Positions 52,693 to 60,843 of a stretch of 64,000 bases of DNA are shown here, in pieces. How positions within the stretch are numbered: the first letter of the stretch is position 1; each line of letters starts with the position of its first letter. The stretch spans positions 1 to 64,000 of the forward strand of contig NZ_JAJAWG010000009.1 in the NCBI RefSeq assembly GCF_020531905.1, in the 5' to 3' direction. This DNA is from Deefgea salmonis (lineage in GTDB: Bacteria > Pseudomonadota > Gammaproteobacteria > Burkholderiales > Chitinibacteraceae). The notes below the pieces were generated by a model, which saw only the letters and a program-made list of their open reading frames with translations, made no database searches and had not been told where the DNA came from. Made by a program: the position numbers and the translations under genes.

Positions 52693-53039
52693 GCACTGCA
52701 ATCTTACAACGGCTGAGTTTGCAATGGCATACTCAGCCGTTTTCACGTTCTATTTTGGCAATTATTTGTTACTACTTAATCGCACAAGAAAGCACTCAAG
52801 CCGCAGACTCGACCTCGAGTACGGCGAGGTGAGCAGCCTTTTGCTGAACGACTATTACTGAACGACTAAAGTAATCCATTCAATTTAAAATGACGCAATT
52901 TGCTGCATTTTTGTCGCTCAATTGTGCTTGATCCTCACTTAGATTTATTTTTGTGATCTTGGCAAATGATGCAACTTATTTTGGATGTTTTAATCCAATA
53001 CCCATTAGAATTCACAAATTAATGACGACAGGTGCAGTG
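52693..53039. other. 347-bp gap between chemotaxis and terC genes
   Basis: After the terminator (52708-52744), the gap has a small CTCGACCTCGAG palindrome (52808-52819), a direct repeat TGAACGACTA (52845 and 52858) and AT-rich promoter-like DNA up to terC. I looked for a manganese yybP-ykoY riboswitch, common before terC-like genes, and saw no match to its core. Confidence 0.5.
52708..52744 (+). terminator. Chemotaxis receptor terminator
   Basis: AACGGCTGAGT and ACTCAGCCGTT pair perfectly around an 11-base loop, followed by T residues. Confidence 0.85.
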
Positions 53040-54032
53040 ATGGATATTTTAATGAATTTATGGGTCGGCTACCCCGTTTGGGTTTGGTTGATGTTTTTTG
53101 TGGTGGTAATTTCTTTATTGGCATTTGATTTAGGTGTATTGCAAAAAGACGATCACGAAATTAGTGTTAAAGAAAGTTTAAAACTTTCAGCAATGTATAT
53201 TGCAATGGGCTTATTGTTTGGCGCTTGGTTATGGTGGTATCGCGGCGCAACGTCTGGTATGGAATACATTACCGGCTACTTAATTGAAAAATCACTGTCA
53301 ATGGACAATGTTTTTGTCATTGCGTTGATTTTTACTAGCCTTGGCGTGCCACGAATTTACCAACATCGGGTGTTATTTTGGGGGATTCTCGGCGCCATCG
53401 TGATGCGCGGTGTGATGATTAGCGTCGGGGCGGTCTTGGTTTCTGAATACCAATGGATCTTAATGATCTTTGGTGCGTTCTTGATTGTGACCGGGATTAA
53501 AATGCTGTTTGCCGATGATGAACATGGCAAATTAGAAGACAATGGGTTTTATAAATGGCTACGTAAGCACATGCGCTTTACGTCTGCGATTCATGGCAAC
53601 CTGTTTTGGGTGCGCGGCGAGCAACATGGTTTGGCCAAAGGCTGGTGGGCAACACCGTTATTCTTGTGCTTGATCTTGGTCGAAACCGCGGACTTGGTGT
53701 TTGCTGTGGATAGTATTCCGGCGATTTTTGCCATTACGCAAGACCCGTTTATTGTCTACACCTCGAATATTTTTGCCATTTTAGGTCTGCGCGCATTGTA
53801 TTTTGCTTTGGCGGCAATGGTGCATCGCTTCCATTATCTAAAATATGCCTTGGCAGTGGTGCTGGTGTTTATCGGGATCAAAGTCGGTTTGGTGTATCTG
53901 AACGATATTCAATTGGTGGCGTTTAAGATTCCAACTTTGGTGTCTTTGGTGGTCACTTTTGGCTTATTGCTCTCTGGTGTCTTGTACTCGCTGTGGAAAA
54001 CCCGCGACGAGCCGAATGATTCAACAAAATAA
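53040..54032 (+). CDS. TerC-family membrane protein (Alx-like)
   Basis: A 330-residue inner membrane protein with about eight hydrophobic segments and the TerC hallmarks EKSLSMDNVFVIALIFTSLG and ETADLVFAVDSIPAIFAIT, whose acidic residues are likely metal-binding. The family exports manganese or supports metal loading of exported enzymes; some members are tied to tellurite resistance. AGGTG before the ATG at 53040 sets the start; upstream Mets (52953, 53022) lack a site. A DUF475 gene of the same superfamily lies two genes on. Confidence 0.9.
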   Translation: MDILMNLWVGYPVWVWLMFFVVVISLLAFDLGVLQKDDHEISVKESLKLSAMYIAMGLLFGAWLWWYRGATSGMEYITGYLIEKSLSMDNVFVIALIFTSLGVPRIYQHRVLFWGILGAIVMRGVMISVGAVLVSEYQWILMIFGAFLIVTGIKMLFADDEHGKLEDNGFYKWLRKHMRFTSAIHGNLFWVRGEQHGLAKGWWATPLFLCLILVETADLVFAVDSIPAIFAITQDPFIVYTSNIFAILGLRALYFALAAMVHRFHYLKYALAVVLVFIGIKVGLVYLNDIQLVAFKIPTLVSLVVTFGLLLSGVLYSLWKTRDEPNDSTK

Positions 54033-54052
54033 TTAACGCAGTACTTTATTCT

Positions 54053-54079
54053 CAACCCCGCTGATGCGGGGTTTTTTAT
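54053..54079 (+). terminator. terC terminator
   Basis: AACCCCGC and GCGGGGTT pair around TGAT, followed by T residues. Confidence 0.9.
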
Positions 54080-54162
54080 TATCCTGACAAAAACCATCGA
54101 TCAGCTTTCTAATTAATACAAGCATCAAGCAACTAAAGTAAAGCTTCCCAAAGGAACACGCC

Positions 54163-54573
54163 ATGTCATTGACCCCGAAACAGATTCATTTGGTACAAGA
54201 CAGCTTTGCCAAAGTGGAGCCCATTGCCGATCAAGCGGCGGTTATTTTCTATCAGCAGCTGTTTGCTATTGATCCTTCTTTGCAAAACATGTTTAAACAC
54301 GACATGAAAGCGCAAGGAAAAATGCTAATGAGTACACTCAAGCTCGCAGTGGGCAGCCTGAATAATTTACCTAAACTAATTCCAGTATTAGAAAAACTGG
54401 CGGTACGCCATCTTGACTATGGCGTTAAAAATGAGCATTACACCCTGGTTGGCAATGCCTTGTTAAGAACGCTCAAGATTGGTTTGGGCGATGCTTTTAA
54501 TGATGAAACGCGTGAAGCATGGTCGGCAACCTACCGTTTAATGGCTAAAGTCATGAAAACCGCCACGGTTTAA
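54163..54573 (+). CDS. Single-domain haemoglobin, Vitreoscilla type
   Basis: A 136-residue globin without a reductase domain. Key residues are in place: B10 Tyr30, CD1 Phe44, distal Gln51, proximal His83 in AVRHLDYGVKNEHY. Similar bacterial globins bind oxygen or NO and help under low oxygen or nitrosative stress. Its stop overlaps the convergent DUF475 gene by four bases. AAGGA precedes the ATG. Confidence 0.93.
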   Translation: MSLTPKQIHLVQDSFAKVEPIADQAAVIFYQQLFAIDPSLQNMFKHDMKAQGKMLMSTLKLAVGSLNNLPKLIPVLEKLAVRHLDYGVKNEHYTLVGNALLRTLKIGLGDAFNDETREAWSATYRLMAKVMKTATV

Positions 54574-55628
54574 TCTGGTTTCGCTGAGATTTGCAAGGCC
54601 GGGCGAATCAACCAAGAGTGAATCGCCGCCAATAAAATCAAACACGCCGCCACGCCGCCCGTCACAACCTCAGGAATATGAAACCGAGCCGCCAAGAGCA
54701 TGACCGCAGCCAGAGCACCAATGGCCCAAAATGCGCCATGCTCCAGATATTTAAACGCATTGAGCGTGCCCTTCTCCACCAATAGCAAAGTAAAACTACG
54801 CACAAACATGGCACCAATACCCAGCCCAATCGCAATCAAAAAGATATTGGTGGTTAATGCAAATGCACCTAAAACGCCATCAAATGAGAAAGAAGCATCG
54901 AGCACTTCCAGATAGATAAATCCAGCTAGGCCGGTTTTTGCTGCAGCGCCTTCATCACCGATCAGCGCTCCCAAACCATCGACCAACATAAAAATAATCA
55001 TTCCCCAAATACCAGCGACTAAAAACCGATAGGCTTCAGCCACGGGCAAGGATCCCGCCAATACAATCAGTAATAATAAGCACAATAATAATGCCGCCAA
55101 ATCTAACTTACCCAGCTTGGCTAAAAGTGGCTCTATCGGCCGCAGCCAATGAGTGTCTTTTTTTGAATCAATAAAAAAATTCAAAAATACCAGTAGTAAA
55201 AAAGTCCCTCCAAAAGCTGAGACCTCAATATGCGCTGAAGTTAAAATTTCAGCGTAGCGATGCGGTGCCGCAATGGCCATCGACAACACATCATTGGCCG
55301 GCCACAGCCCTGAGCTCAAATAATGCCATAGCGCCATTGGCCCCGGTAATGGTGGCATTTGGGCAATCACCGCCACAATCAGCAAGGGAAACAGCACCCT
55401 CATTCCAAATACCGCGATGAGCATACCCCACAGCAAAAAGCGTTTTCGCCACTTTTCGTCCCAATGCTGAAGTACCGAGGCATTCACCACGGCATTATCA
55501 AAGCTTAAACTGGTTTCTAATAGGGCCAAATTAAAAGCAATCCACAAGCCGCCCCAGCCCGCAATGAACCATGCGCCAATCAACCCAATCAGGGTCACGA
55601 TCAATGAACTGTGGAAATAGCGAATCAT
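54570..55628 (-). CDS. DUF475 (TerC-superfamily) membrane protein
   Basis: A 352-residue membrane protein with about nine hydrophobic segments. Two signatures, ALLETSLSFDNAVVNASVL and LEVLDASFSFDGVLGAFALT, mirror the TerC acidic motif E-x4-S-x-D-N. DUF475 members are often found in tellurite/stress operons; the transported species is unknown. It is convergent with the globin and two genes from terC, so three likely stress or metal genes lie together. Confidence 0.88.
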   Translation of the reverse strand: MIRYFHSSLIVTLIGLIGAWFIAGWGGLWIAFNLALLETSLSFDNAVVNASVLQHWDEKWRKRFLLWGMLIAVFGMRVLFPLLIVAVIAQMPPLPGPMALWHYLSSGLWPANDVLSMAIAAPHRYAEILTSAHIEVSAFGGTFLLLVFLNFFIDSKKDTHWLRPIEPLLAKLGKLDLAALLLCLLLLIVLAGSLPVAEAYRFLVAGIWGMIIFMLVDGLGALIGDEGAAAKTGLAGFIYLEVLDASFSFDGVLGAFALTTNIFLIAIGLGIGAMFVRSFTLLLVEKGTLNAFKYLEHGAFWAIGALAAVMLLAARFHIPEVVTGGVAACLILLAAIHSWLIRPALQISAKPD

Positions 55629-55771
55629 AAAATGCCTCGATTAGATTTGTCTTATTATGCCGCACTTTAGGCCGCACAATAAAATCACGGCGCCGGCGAT
55701 AAAAATCCAGCTTTTTTCCACAAAAAAACTGTGAAATATCAATTCAGCAGCCACTAGATAGCGACTGACTC

Positions 55772-55800
55772 TTGGTCTCAAGAGTGTGAAAGCCTATACT
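55772..55800 (+). promoter_or_regulatory. Promoter of the PIG-L gene
   Basis: TTGGTC (55772-55777), 17-base spacer, TATACT (55795-55800), 46 bases before the ATG. A CTCTTG/CAAGAG inverted repeat (55769-55784) overlaps the -35, a possible operator. Confidence 0.6.
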
Positions 55801-55846
55801 CTTACCTATTGATTTTGTCTTTGGCTCACTGCCCCGGAGTTTCCTA

Positions 55847-56707
55847 ATGAGCAATCCTTACCTCGCGCTGGTTGAAGCGCACAATGCTTTATTACAAAAA
55901 ACAGATGCCCCTTTATTCGCCAATTTAGATACCTTGGGACATAGCCCAAAAGCGGCATTGGCTGCCGATGCCCCTGTCGTGATGATTTTTGCGCCGCATC
56001 CTGACGATGAATGCATTATCGGCGCGCTGCCACTCCGCTTGGGCCGCGAAGCGGGCTTTCGCGTAATGAACGTAGCTGTTTCTCAAGGCTCTAGTCTAAA
56101 ACGTCAGCCTGAGCGCTGGGTTGAAGTTAAAAATGCCTGTGATTACCTCGGTTGGGATTTACTTGAGACCATTCCTGGTGGTTTGATGGATGTGAACTGC
56201 AAAACCCGCGACAACAACCCAAGTGCGTGGGCTGAAAAAGTCGCCGTGATTCGCCAATTGATCGAGCAATACCAGCCACAGGTCGTGGTGTTCCCACATA
56301 ATAACGATTACCACTCTGCGCATATCGGCACACATTACTTGCTGATGGATGCACTCAAAGCGGCTCAGCACGCTTGCACCGTGGTGCAAAGTGAATTTTG
56401 GCGTCAGATGGAAGCGCCAAACGCTTTAATCGCAAGCAGCCAGCAAGACACGGCCGATCTCATCGCCGCACTCGCTTGCCACGTAGAAGAAGTTCGTCGC
56501 AATCCATATCATTTACGTTTGACTGGCTGGATGGCCGATAACGTTCGCCGTGGCGCTGAAGTCTGTGGTGGTCAAGGTGCTGCTGCACCAACTTTCTCAT
56601 TTGGCACGATTTATCACATTAGTCGTTTTGATGGTCAGCAATTGCTCGCAACAGATCAAAAATTCACCCTGAGTGAGAGCGATGAGATCCAAGCGATTTT
56701 AGCTTAA
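55847..56707 (+). CDS. PIG-L/LmbE-family deacetylase
   Basis: A 286-residue zinc amidase-fold protein. The metal motif HPDDE is at 51-55 in MIFAPHPDDECIIGA, and the third ligand is in NNDYHSAHIGTHYLL. The family removes acetyl groups from N-acetylglucosaminyl or related amines; the substrate is unknown. It has its own promoter and terminator. Confidence 0.9.
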   Translation: MSNPYLALVEAHNALLQKTDAPLFANLDTLGHSPKAALAADAPVVMIFAPHPDDECIIGALPLRLGREAGFRVMNVAVSQGSSLKRQPERWVEVKNACDYLGWDLLETIPGGLMDVNCKTRDNNPSAWAEKVAVIRQLIEQYQPQVVVFPHNNDYHSAHIGTHYLLMDALKAAQHACTVVQSEFWRQMEAPNALIASSQQDTADLIAALACHVEEVRRNPYHLRLTGWMADNVRRGAEVCGGQGAAAPTFSFGTIYHISRFDGQQLLATDQKFTLSESDEIQAILA

Positions 56708-56715
56708 ACTCCCCG

Positions 56716-56748
56716 AAAAAGCCGCAGCCAAACACTGCGGTTTTTTTG
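56716..56748 (+). terminator. PIG-L gene terminator
   Basis: CCGCAG pairs with CTGCGG around CCAAACA, with A and T runs extending the stem. Confidence 0.85.
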
Positions 56749-56775
56749 GCATTTGATATGGATAAATAGATCGCC

Positions 56776-57120
56776 ATGGAACTCACATTACATACCCTAG
56801 CGACAGGCGTTGAATACCTAGGGATCGCTATTTTATTACTCTCAACCTTACTCGGTTTGGGCTTTTTTTTGCGTGATGTTTACCGGCGGAACACCATGGA
56901 TGTCGCTTACAATGCGCTGCGTGAACAACTGGGCAAGGGCATTTTATTAAGCTTAGAATTCCTTATTATCAGCGATATTATTTACACCATCGCGATTGAA
57001 TTGACGGTGAATAACTTACTCAAATTAGGCTTAGTTGTACTCATCCGCACCTTTCTGAGCTTCACAATGGAGCTTGAACTGTCTGGCCGCTGGCCGTGGC
57101 AAAAAAACAATAAAATGTAG
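56776..57120 (+). CDS. DUF1622 small membrane protein
   Basis: A 114-residue protein with three hydrophobic segments (about 12-31, 53-75 and 80-97) and the family-like TMDVAYNALREQLGKGILLSL and IRTFLSFTMELELSGRWPW. Inner membrane, function unknown. The start has only a weak upstream site. Confidence 0.85.
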   Translation: MELTLHTLATGVEYLGIAILLLSTLLGLGFFLRDVYRRNTMDVAYNALREQLGKGILLSLEFLIISDIIYTIAIELTVNNLLKLGLVVLIRTFLSFTMELELSGRWPWQKNNKM

Positions 57121-57143
57121 CTTAATCATCCCAAACTGAATGA

Positions 57144-57324
57144 TGCCCATACCAGCTGGCAGCGGGTCAATCACACGTTAGCGCCTCAGCCATCACCGCT
57201 CATTTTACCAAGCTAGACGCCCTCTCCCTAGATACGCCTGATACCCAAGCGGCAAAAGCGATTAATGGGCATTGACTACGCCAACATTTCTTTCTATAAA
57301 CGAAAGATTGAAATGGCGTTTTAA
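57144..57324 (+). pseudogene. Frameshifted gene remnant
   Basis: One frame reads a natural-looking C-terminal segment (SHVSASAITAHFTKLDALSL then DTPDTQAAKAIN) and stops at 57273-57275. The frame one base over continues with GIDYANISFYKRKIEMAF to a TAA at 57322-57324. A single-base shift near 57264-57272 would join the two. No start or upstream part is left. The family is not recognised. Confidence 0.45.
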
Positions 57325-57336
57325 ACAGGGAGTAAC

Positions 57337-57504
57337 ATGAAATCAGTGCTGGTTTTGATGCTTTGCTTCGCGGCAACCATCGGCAGTGCGGCGCTATTAA
57401 CGCCGCGGCCCCTATCGAGCAAGCCCAGTGCCTCACAGGCTTTATGCCAACCGAGCGACTCCGTCAAATGTTGCTGGCAGCATTTAGAGTATCGCAGCTA
57501 TTAG
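57337..57504 (+). CDS. Possible 55-residue secreted peptide or frameshifted remnant
   Basis: ATG with GGGAG four bases upstream, 12 bases after the preceding remnant's stop. It opens with a signal peptide (MKSVLVLMLCFAATIGSAAL) and then runs LTPRPLSSKPSASQ to CCWQHLEYRSY. The frame two bases over continues more naturally from the signal peptide (INAAAPIEQAQCLTGFMPTE), so a frameshift near 57393 is as likely as a real small protein. It ends five bases before the convergent exonuclease stop. Confidence 0.35.
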   Translation: MKSVLVLMLCFAATIGSAALLTPRPLSSKPSASQALCQPSDSVKCCWQHLEYRSY

Positions 57505-57508
57505 CCAA

Positions 57509-58948
57509 TCAGCTCGCCAAACTAGCCCAATCGAGTACGATGGTTTTGGTTTTTTTAAGCTCAGAGCGAATCAACTTCGCCATATCAACATCAAATGCAG
57601 GTCGTTCTGCCGCCAACAATGCCGTCAATTGATCAAGATGATCAATGGTTCCCAAATAACACCAATGATCCAATACATGCCAAACAGTCGACCACTCCGG
57701 TCCCTCGGCAATGGCCACTGCGCCGGCATAAGGCCATGCGGCTAATCGATGCTTGGCCAATGCCGCCAGTAAACGTCCATTGTGCAGCCCCATTGGTTCG
57801 CGGCCAATGCAAGCGCCACGACAATCGCCTTGCAAGTGCGCCTGACAGGGTGAGCCGTCTTTTTTAGCGGCTTCCAATCCTAAAGCTTGTCGGCATAAGC
57901 CTTGCGCTTTAATGATTCGATTCATGATATTTTGCGCTTCGCGGGCGCCGCGAAATGGGCCAAACAATTCTCCGCTGGCTTGACTTAATGCTGTCAAAGC
58001 AATCAATTGAGGTTGCAACGGCAATATGGCTTCGCCACGCACTGCTTTGGGCAACTCAATCTGCCATAGCGACTGAGTTTGATCTGTTTTATGCCGTATG
58101 GATGAGTTCATTCTTGGCCGCAAGGTTTGAATCAATTGCCGCTCAAGCAAGGTATTGCCTAGCTCTCCGGCGGTTTCAATCCAAGCAATTCGACGTAGAT
58201 CACGCGCCAGATAAGCTGCTGGGCCTTCATTGGCTTTTTTGCCAAAATGCTGCAAGACCCGACGGCGTAGATTCATACTGCTACCCACCCACAAGGCTTC
58301 GTCTTGCTCACCATAAAAAATATATACGCCTGCGATGTCGGGTAGATCGTCGATAACCGACTCAGGAATTTGACTGGGTAGCGCCGGTGGCCGAATCAGT
58401 TCATTAATCGCCGCCGTGACGCGCTCCGCGCCTAAATCTAGCACTGCCGCTTGCAAGAATTGATAAATCAACTGCGCATCGGTCAAAGCACGATGCCGCT
58501 CGCCGCTATATTGCAAATCATGCCGCGCAATTAAGGCGTCCAAACTGTGTTTGTATTCGTCTGGGTAAAGTTTGCGCGAAAGTTGCACAGTGCATAGCAC
58601 TTGACCACGAAATGCCCGCCCGCAACGCTTAAATTCATTACGCAAAAAGGTGTAATCAAATCGGGCATTGTGCGCGACAAAAATTCGATGATGCAGCTTA
58701 TCGAGCACCTCATCGGCTAAGTCTGCAAATACTGGCGCATCGGCCACCATCGCGTCATCAATGCCCGTTAAATGCTGAATAAATGGGGGTATTGCTTGGC
58801 AAGGATTAACCAATGTAGACCATGGAGATATACCCATTGAATCAACTTGAATTAAACCAATTTCAGTAATTCGATCACTCGAAGGGTTGGCACCCGTTGT
58901 TTCCAAATCAAGCAACACCAGCGGCGCGGGATAAAACGGATGCGTCAT
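57509..58948 (-). CDS. Fused DEDDh exonuclease and GIY-YIG nuclease
   Basis: A 479-residue protein. Residues about 8-170 are a DnaQ-like exonuclease: LLDLETTGANPSSDRITEIG, VAHNARFDYTFLRNEF and GERHRALTDAQLIY. Residues about 205-285 are a GIY-YIG domain as in UvrC/Cho: IAGVYIFYGEQDEALWVGSS and NLRRRVLQHFG with LLERQLIQTLRP. The remaining 190 residues contain CQAHLQGDCRGAC, a Cys cluster like those following UvrC/Cho nuclease domains. It probably acts in DNA repair. No neighbour suggests more. The start at 58948 has no clear site. Confidence 0.9.
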   Translation of the reverse strand: MTHPFYPAPLVLLDLETTGANPSSDRITEIGLIQVDSMGISPWSTLVNPCQAIPPFIQHLTGIDDAMVADAPVFADLADEVLDKLHHRIFVAHNARFDYTFLRNEFKRCGRAFRGQVLCTVQLSRKLYPDEYKHSLDALIARHDLQYSGERHRALTDAQLIYQFLQAAVLDLGAERVTAAINELIRPPALPSQIPESVIDDLPDIAGVYIFYGEQDEALWVGSSMNLRRRVLQHFGKKANEGPAAYLARDLRRIAWIETAGELGNTLLERQLIQTLRPRMNSSIRHKTDQTQSLWQIELPKAVRGEAILPLQPQLIALTALSQASGELFGPFRGAREAQNIMNRIIKAQGLCRQALGLEAAKKDGSPCQAHLQGDCRGACIGREPMGLHNGRLLAALAKHRLAAWPYAGAVAIAEGPEWSTVWHVLDHWCYLGTIDHLDQLTALLAAERPAFDVDMAKLIRSELKKTKTIVLDWASLAS

Positions 58949-59089
58949 ACGTCAGCTCAATAAATAAAATATCAATCAATGCCCGCAGCAAGATATTGCG
59001 CGAGCCATAAAACCAAAAAGCTTGGAATGCCTCAGCCCGGTAGGCCAAAGTCAATCCAAGCTAGGTGCATATTTTTACTGCGTTTACGG

Positions 59090-60028
59090 CTATTTCTTTA
59101 CGAATCGGAAGCACTGATGAATGCGCTTATTGCGAAAATCTTCAGGGATCGATGCTGCCGTTAGATTTTCGCTACGATCAACAAACATTGGATCTAATTC
59201 AAAGCTACGTAAATTATTCGAAAAATACAATACGCCGCCCGGTGCCAACATCGCCATACAAGATTCAATTAAATAAGCATGGTCACGTTGCACATCAAGC
59301 ACACCGAGCATTTTTTTTGAATTAGAAAAACTCGGCGGATCCATCACGATCAAATCATATTTTTGTGGGCTACACGTCGCTTCACGCAAAAACTCAAACA
59401 CATCAGCACGCACTCGCTGATGATTGATTTCATTCATGCCGTTCAGCGCAAAGTTGCGCCCAGCCCAATCCAAATAGGTATTAGACAAATCCACCGTTAA
59501 GGTCGACACCGCGCCACCCGCAGCGGCGTACACACTAAACGCGCCGGTATAGCTAAATAAATTAAGGAATCGTTTGCCCTTCGCTTCCATCATGACGCGT
59601 TTACGCGTATTGCGATGGTCTAAAAACAGGCCAGTATCGAGATAAGCCTCAAGGTTCACTTCAAATTTTAAGCCGTTCTCTTCAACAACAAAAAATTCGC
59701 CCGCGCCTTCGGCTTTTTCGTATTGAGTCAGCCCTTTCATTCGTTTGCGAATTTTGAGCGCCACTTGCTCAAGCGGAATGCCAAACACCTCGGCCGTTGC
59801 CGCATGGACTTCGTCGACCCAGGCTGAATACGCCTCGTCAGTTTCCATCCAGCCGGTATCGTATTCTTGTAAATGAACACGGTCGCCATACACATCAACA
59901 ATCATTGGAAATTCAGGCACATCACGATCATAAATGCGATAGCAAGTCAGCCCCTGACGGCGCGCCCATTTACCCCAATGGCGCATATTTTTAGTGAGAC
60001 GATTTTTATAACTGGAGAGATCAGACAT
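59090..60028 (-). CDS. Stand-alone RlmK-type 23S rRNA methyltransferase
   Basis: A 312-residue SAM methyltransferase matching the C-terminal half of RlmKL (the m7G2069 domain) by pattern: KNRLTKNMRHWGKWARRQGL, KGLTQYEKAEGAGEFFVVEE, LDTGLFLDHRNTRKR, FLNLFSYTGAFSVYAAAGGA and IVMDPPSFSNSKKM. The THUMP/RlmL half is absent, so the two activities are split or only one is present. The next gene leftward on the same strand begins past 60 bases of weak sequence. Confidence 0.88.
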   Translation of the reverse strand: MSDLSSYKNRLTKNMRHWGKWARRQGLTCYRIYDRDVPEFPMIVDVYGDRVHLQEYDTGWMETDEAYSAWVDEVHAATAEVFGIPLEQVALKIRKRMKGLTQYEKAEGAGEFFVVEENGLKFEVNLEAYLDTGLFLDHRNTRKRVMMEAKGKRFLNLFSYTGAFSVYAAAGGAVSTLTVDLSNTYLDWAGRNFALNGMNEINHQRVRADVFEFLREATCSPQKYDLIVMDPPSFSNSKKMLGVLDVQRDHAYLIESCMAMLAPGGVLYFSNNLRSFELDPMFVDRSENLTAASIPEDFRNKRIHQCFRFVKK

Positions 60029-60115
60029 AGCAGCAACTGAAAAGCAAAAGCGTAGTTTAACAGCTCAGACCGATCTCGATGAGCTTAGTGGTATTTATTT
60101 CCACAAAATCAAGGT

Positions 60116-60601
60116 TTAACGGCCTGCCAGCAAACGCAAAAAGACCGGGTCAGGAACATATTGCTTAACGACATTTTCCCAGCCGGTCGGGCCAACTAAA
60201 CCCTTCACCATCGTCGAGCTGATTTCGGCGATCTCACGCGGTGGCATCAAAAAGACCGTATCAATGTGTGGCGCTAGATCAGCATTCACATAGCGCATTT
60301 TACGTTCAAATTCATAATCAGCCGCTTCACGAATCCCGCGCAAAATAAATTGCGCGCCCTGCTCGCGCGCATAATCAACTAAAAAACGATTTTCAAAGGT
60401 TTCAACGCGTAAATTAGGCCATTGATTGGTGGTTTCGCGCAGCATCGCCACACGATCTTCAACGCTAAACGTGTAACGTTTATCGGGATTTTCACCAATG
60501 GCGACAATCATTTCGTCAAATAATTTAACGCCATGTTCGATCATCCATAAATGCCCCTTTGTTACCGGGTCAAAACTACCTGCGTAAACGGCACGCCGCA
60601 T
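60116..60601 (-). CDS. coaD: Phosphopantetheine adenylyltransferase
   Basis: A 161-residue nucleotidyltransferase of CoA synthesis, joining 4'-phosphopantetheine to AMP from [15 protein letters not shown] holds the T-x-x-H active motif (14-17), and [12 protein letters not shown] is the second signature. Start at 60601 follows the family; the frame opens 21 codons earlier. Confidence 0.97.
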   Translation of the reverse strand: MRRAVYAGSFDPVTKGHLWMIEHGVKLFDEMIVAIGENPDKRYTFSVEDRVAMLRETTNQWPNLRVETFENRFLVDYAREQGAQFILRGIREAADYEFERKMRYVNADLAPHIDTVFLMPPREIAEISSTMVKGLVGPTGWENVVKQYVPDPVFLRLLAGR

Positions 60602-60843
60602 GACAACACTCCAAAACAACGGGACGCTTAAGGAATGGCGCAACCCAAAAAATAAAAGATTCAAACTATCCGCGCACAGTGCACTGCACCATTAACGTTA
60701 TTCTAACTCAGTCACCGCCCCTAAAACGCTCAAATTGACGGTACTTCGTCGCATTACAACGCCGTATTCGCTGAATACTATACCATCAGCAAACAATAAT
60801 TTAAGATGCTCGATAAAGAATGACACTTGGAGGGGAATAGGAC

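Larger units (their letters stand above)
57121..57508. other. 388-bp gap with decayed gene material
   Basis: No intact annotated gene. It carries a protein-like fragment broken by a frameshift (57144-57324) and a short signal-peptide frame (57337-57504), listed separately. Remaining bases show nothing notable. Confidence 0.6.

Noticed and set aside
52744-53039. Manganese riboswitch (yybP-ykoY) before terC
   Set aside because: The region has no match to the conserved core and is AT-rich with only a small palindrome.
57363-57632. 89-codon plus-strand frame between DUF1622 and the exonuclease
   Set aside because: Its second half is antisense to the exonuclease 3' end. Its first half is treated as part of a decayed gene, not an intact one.
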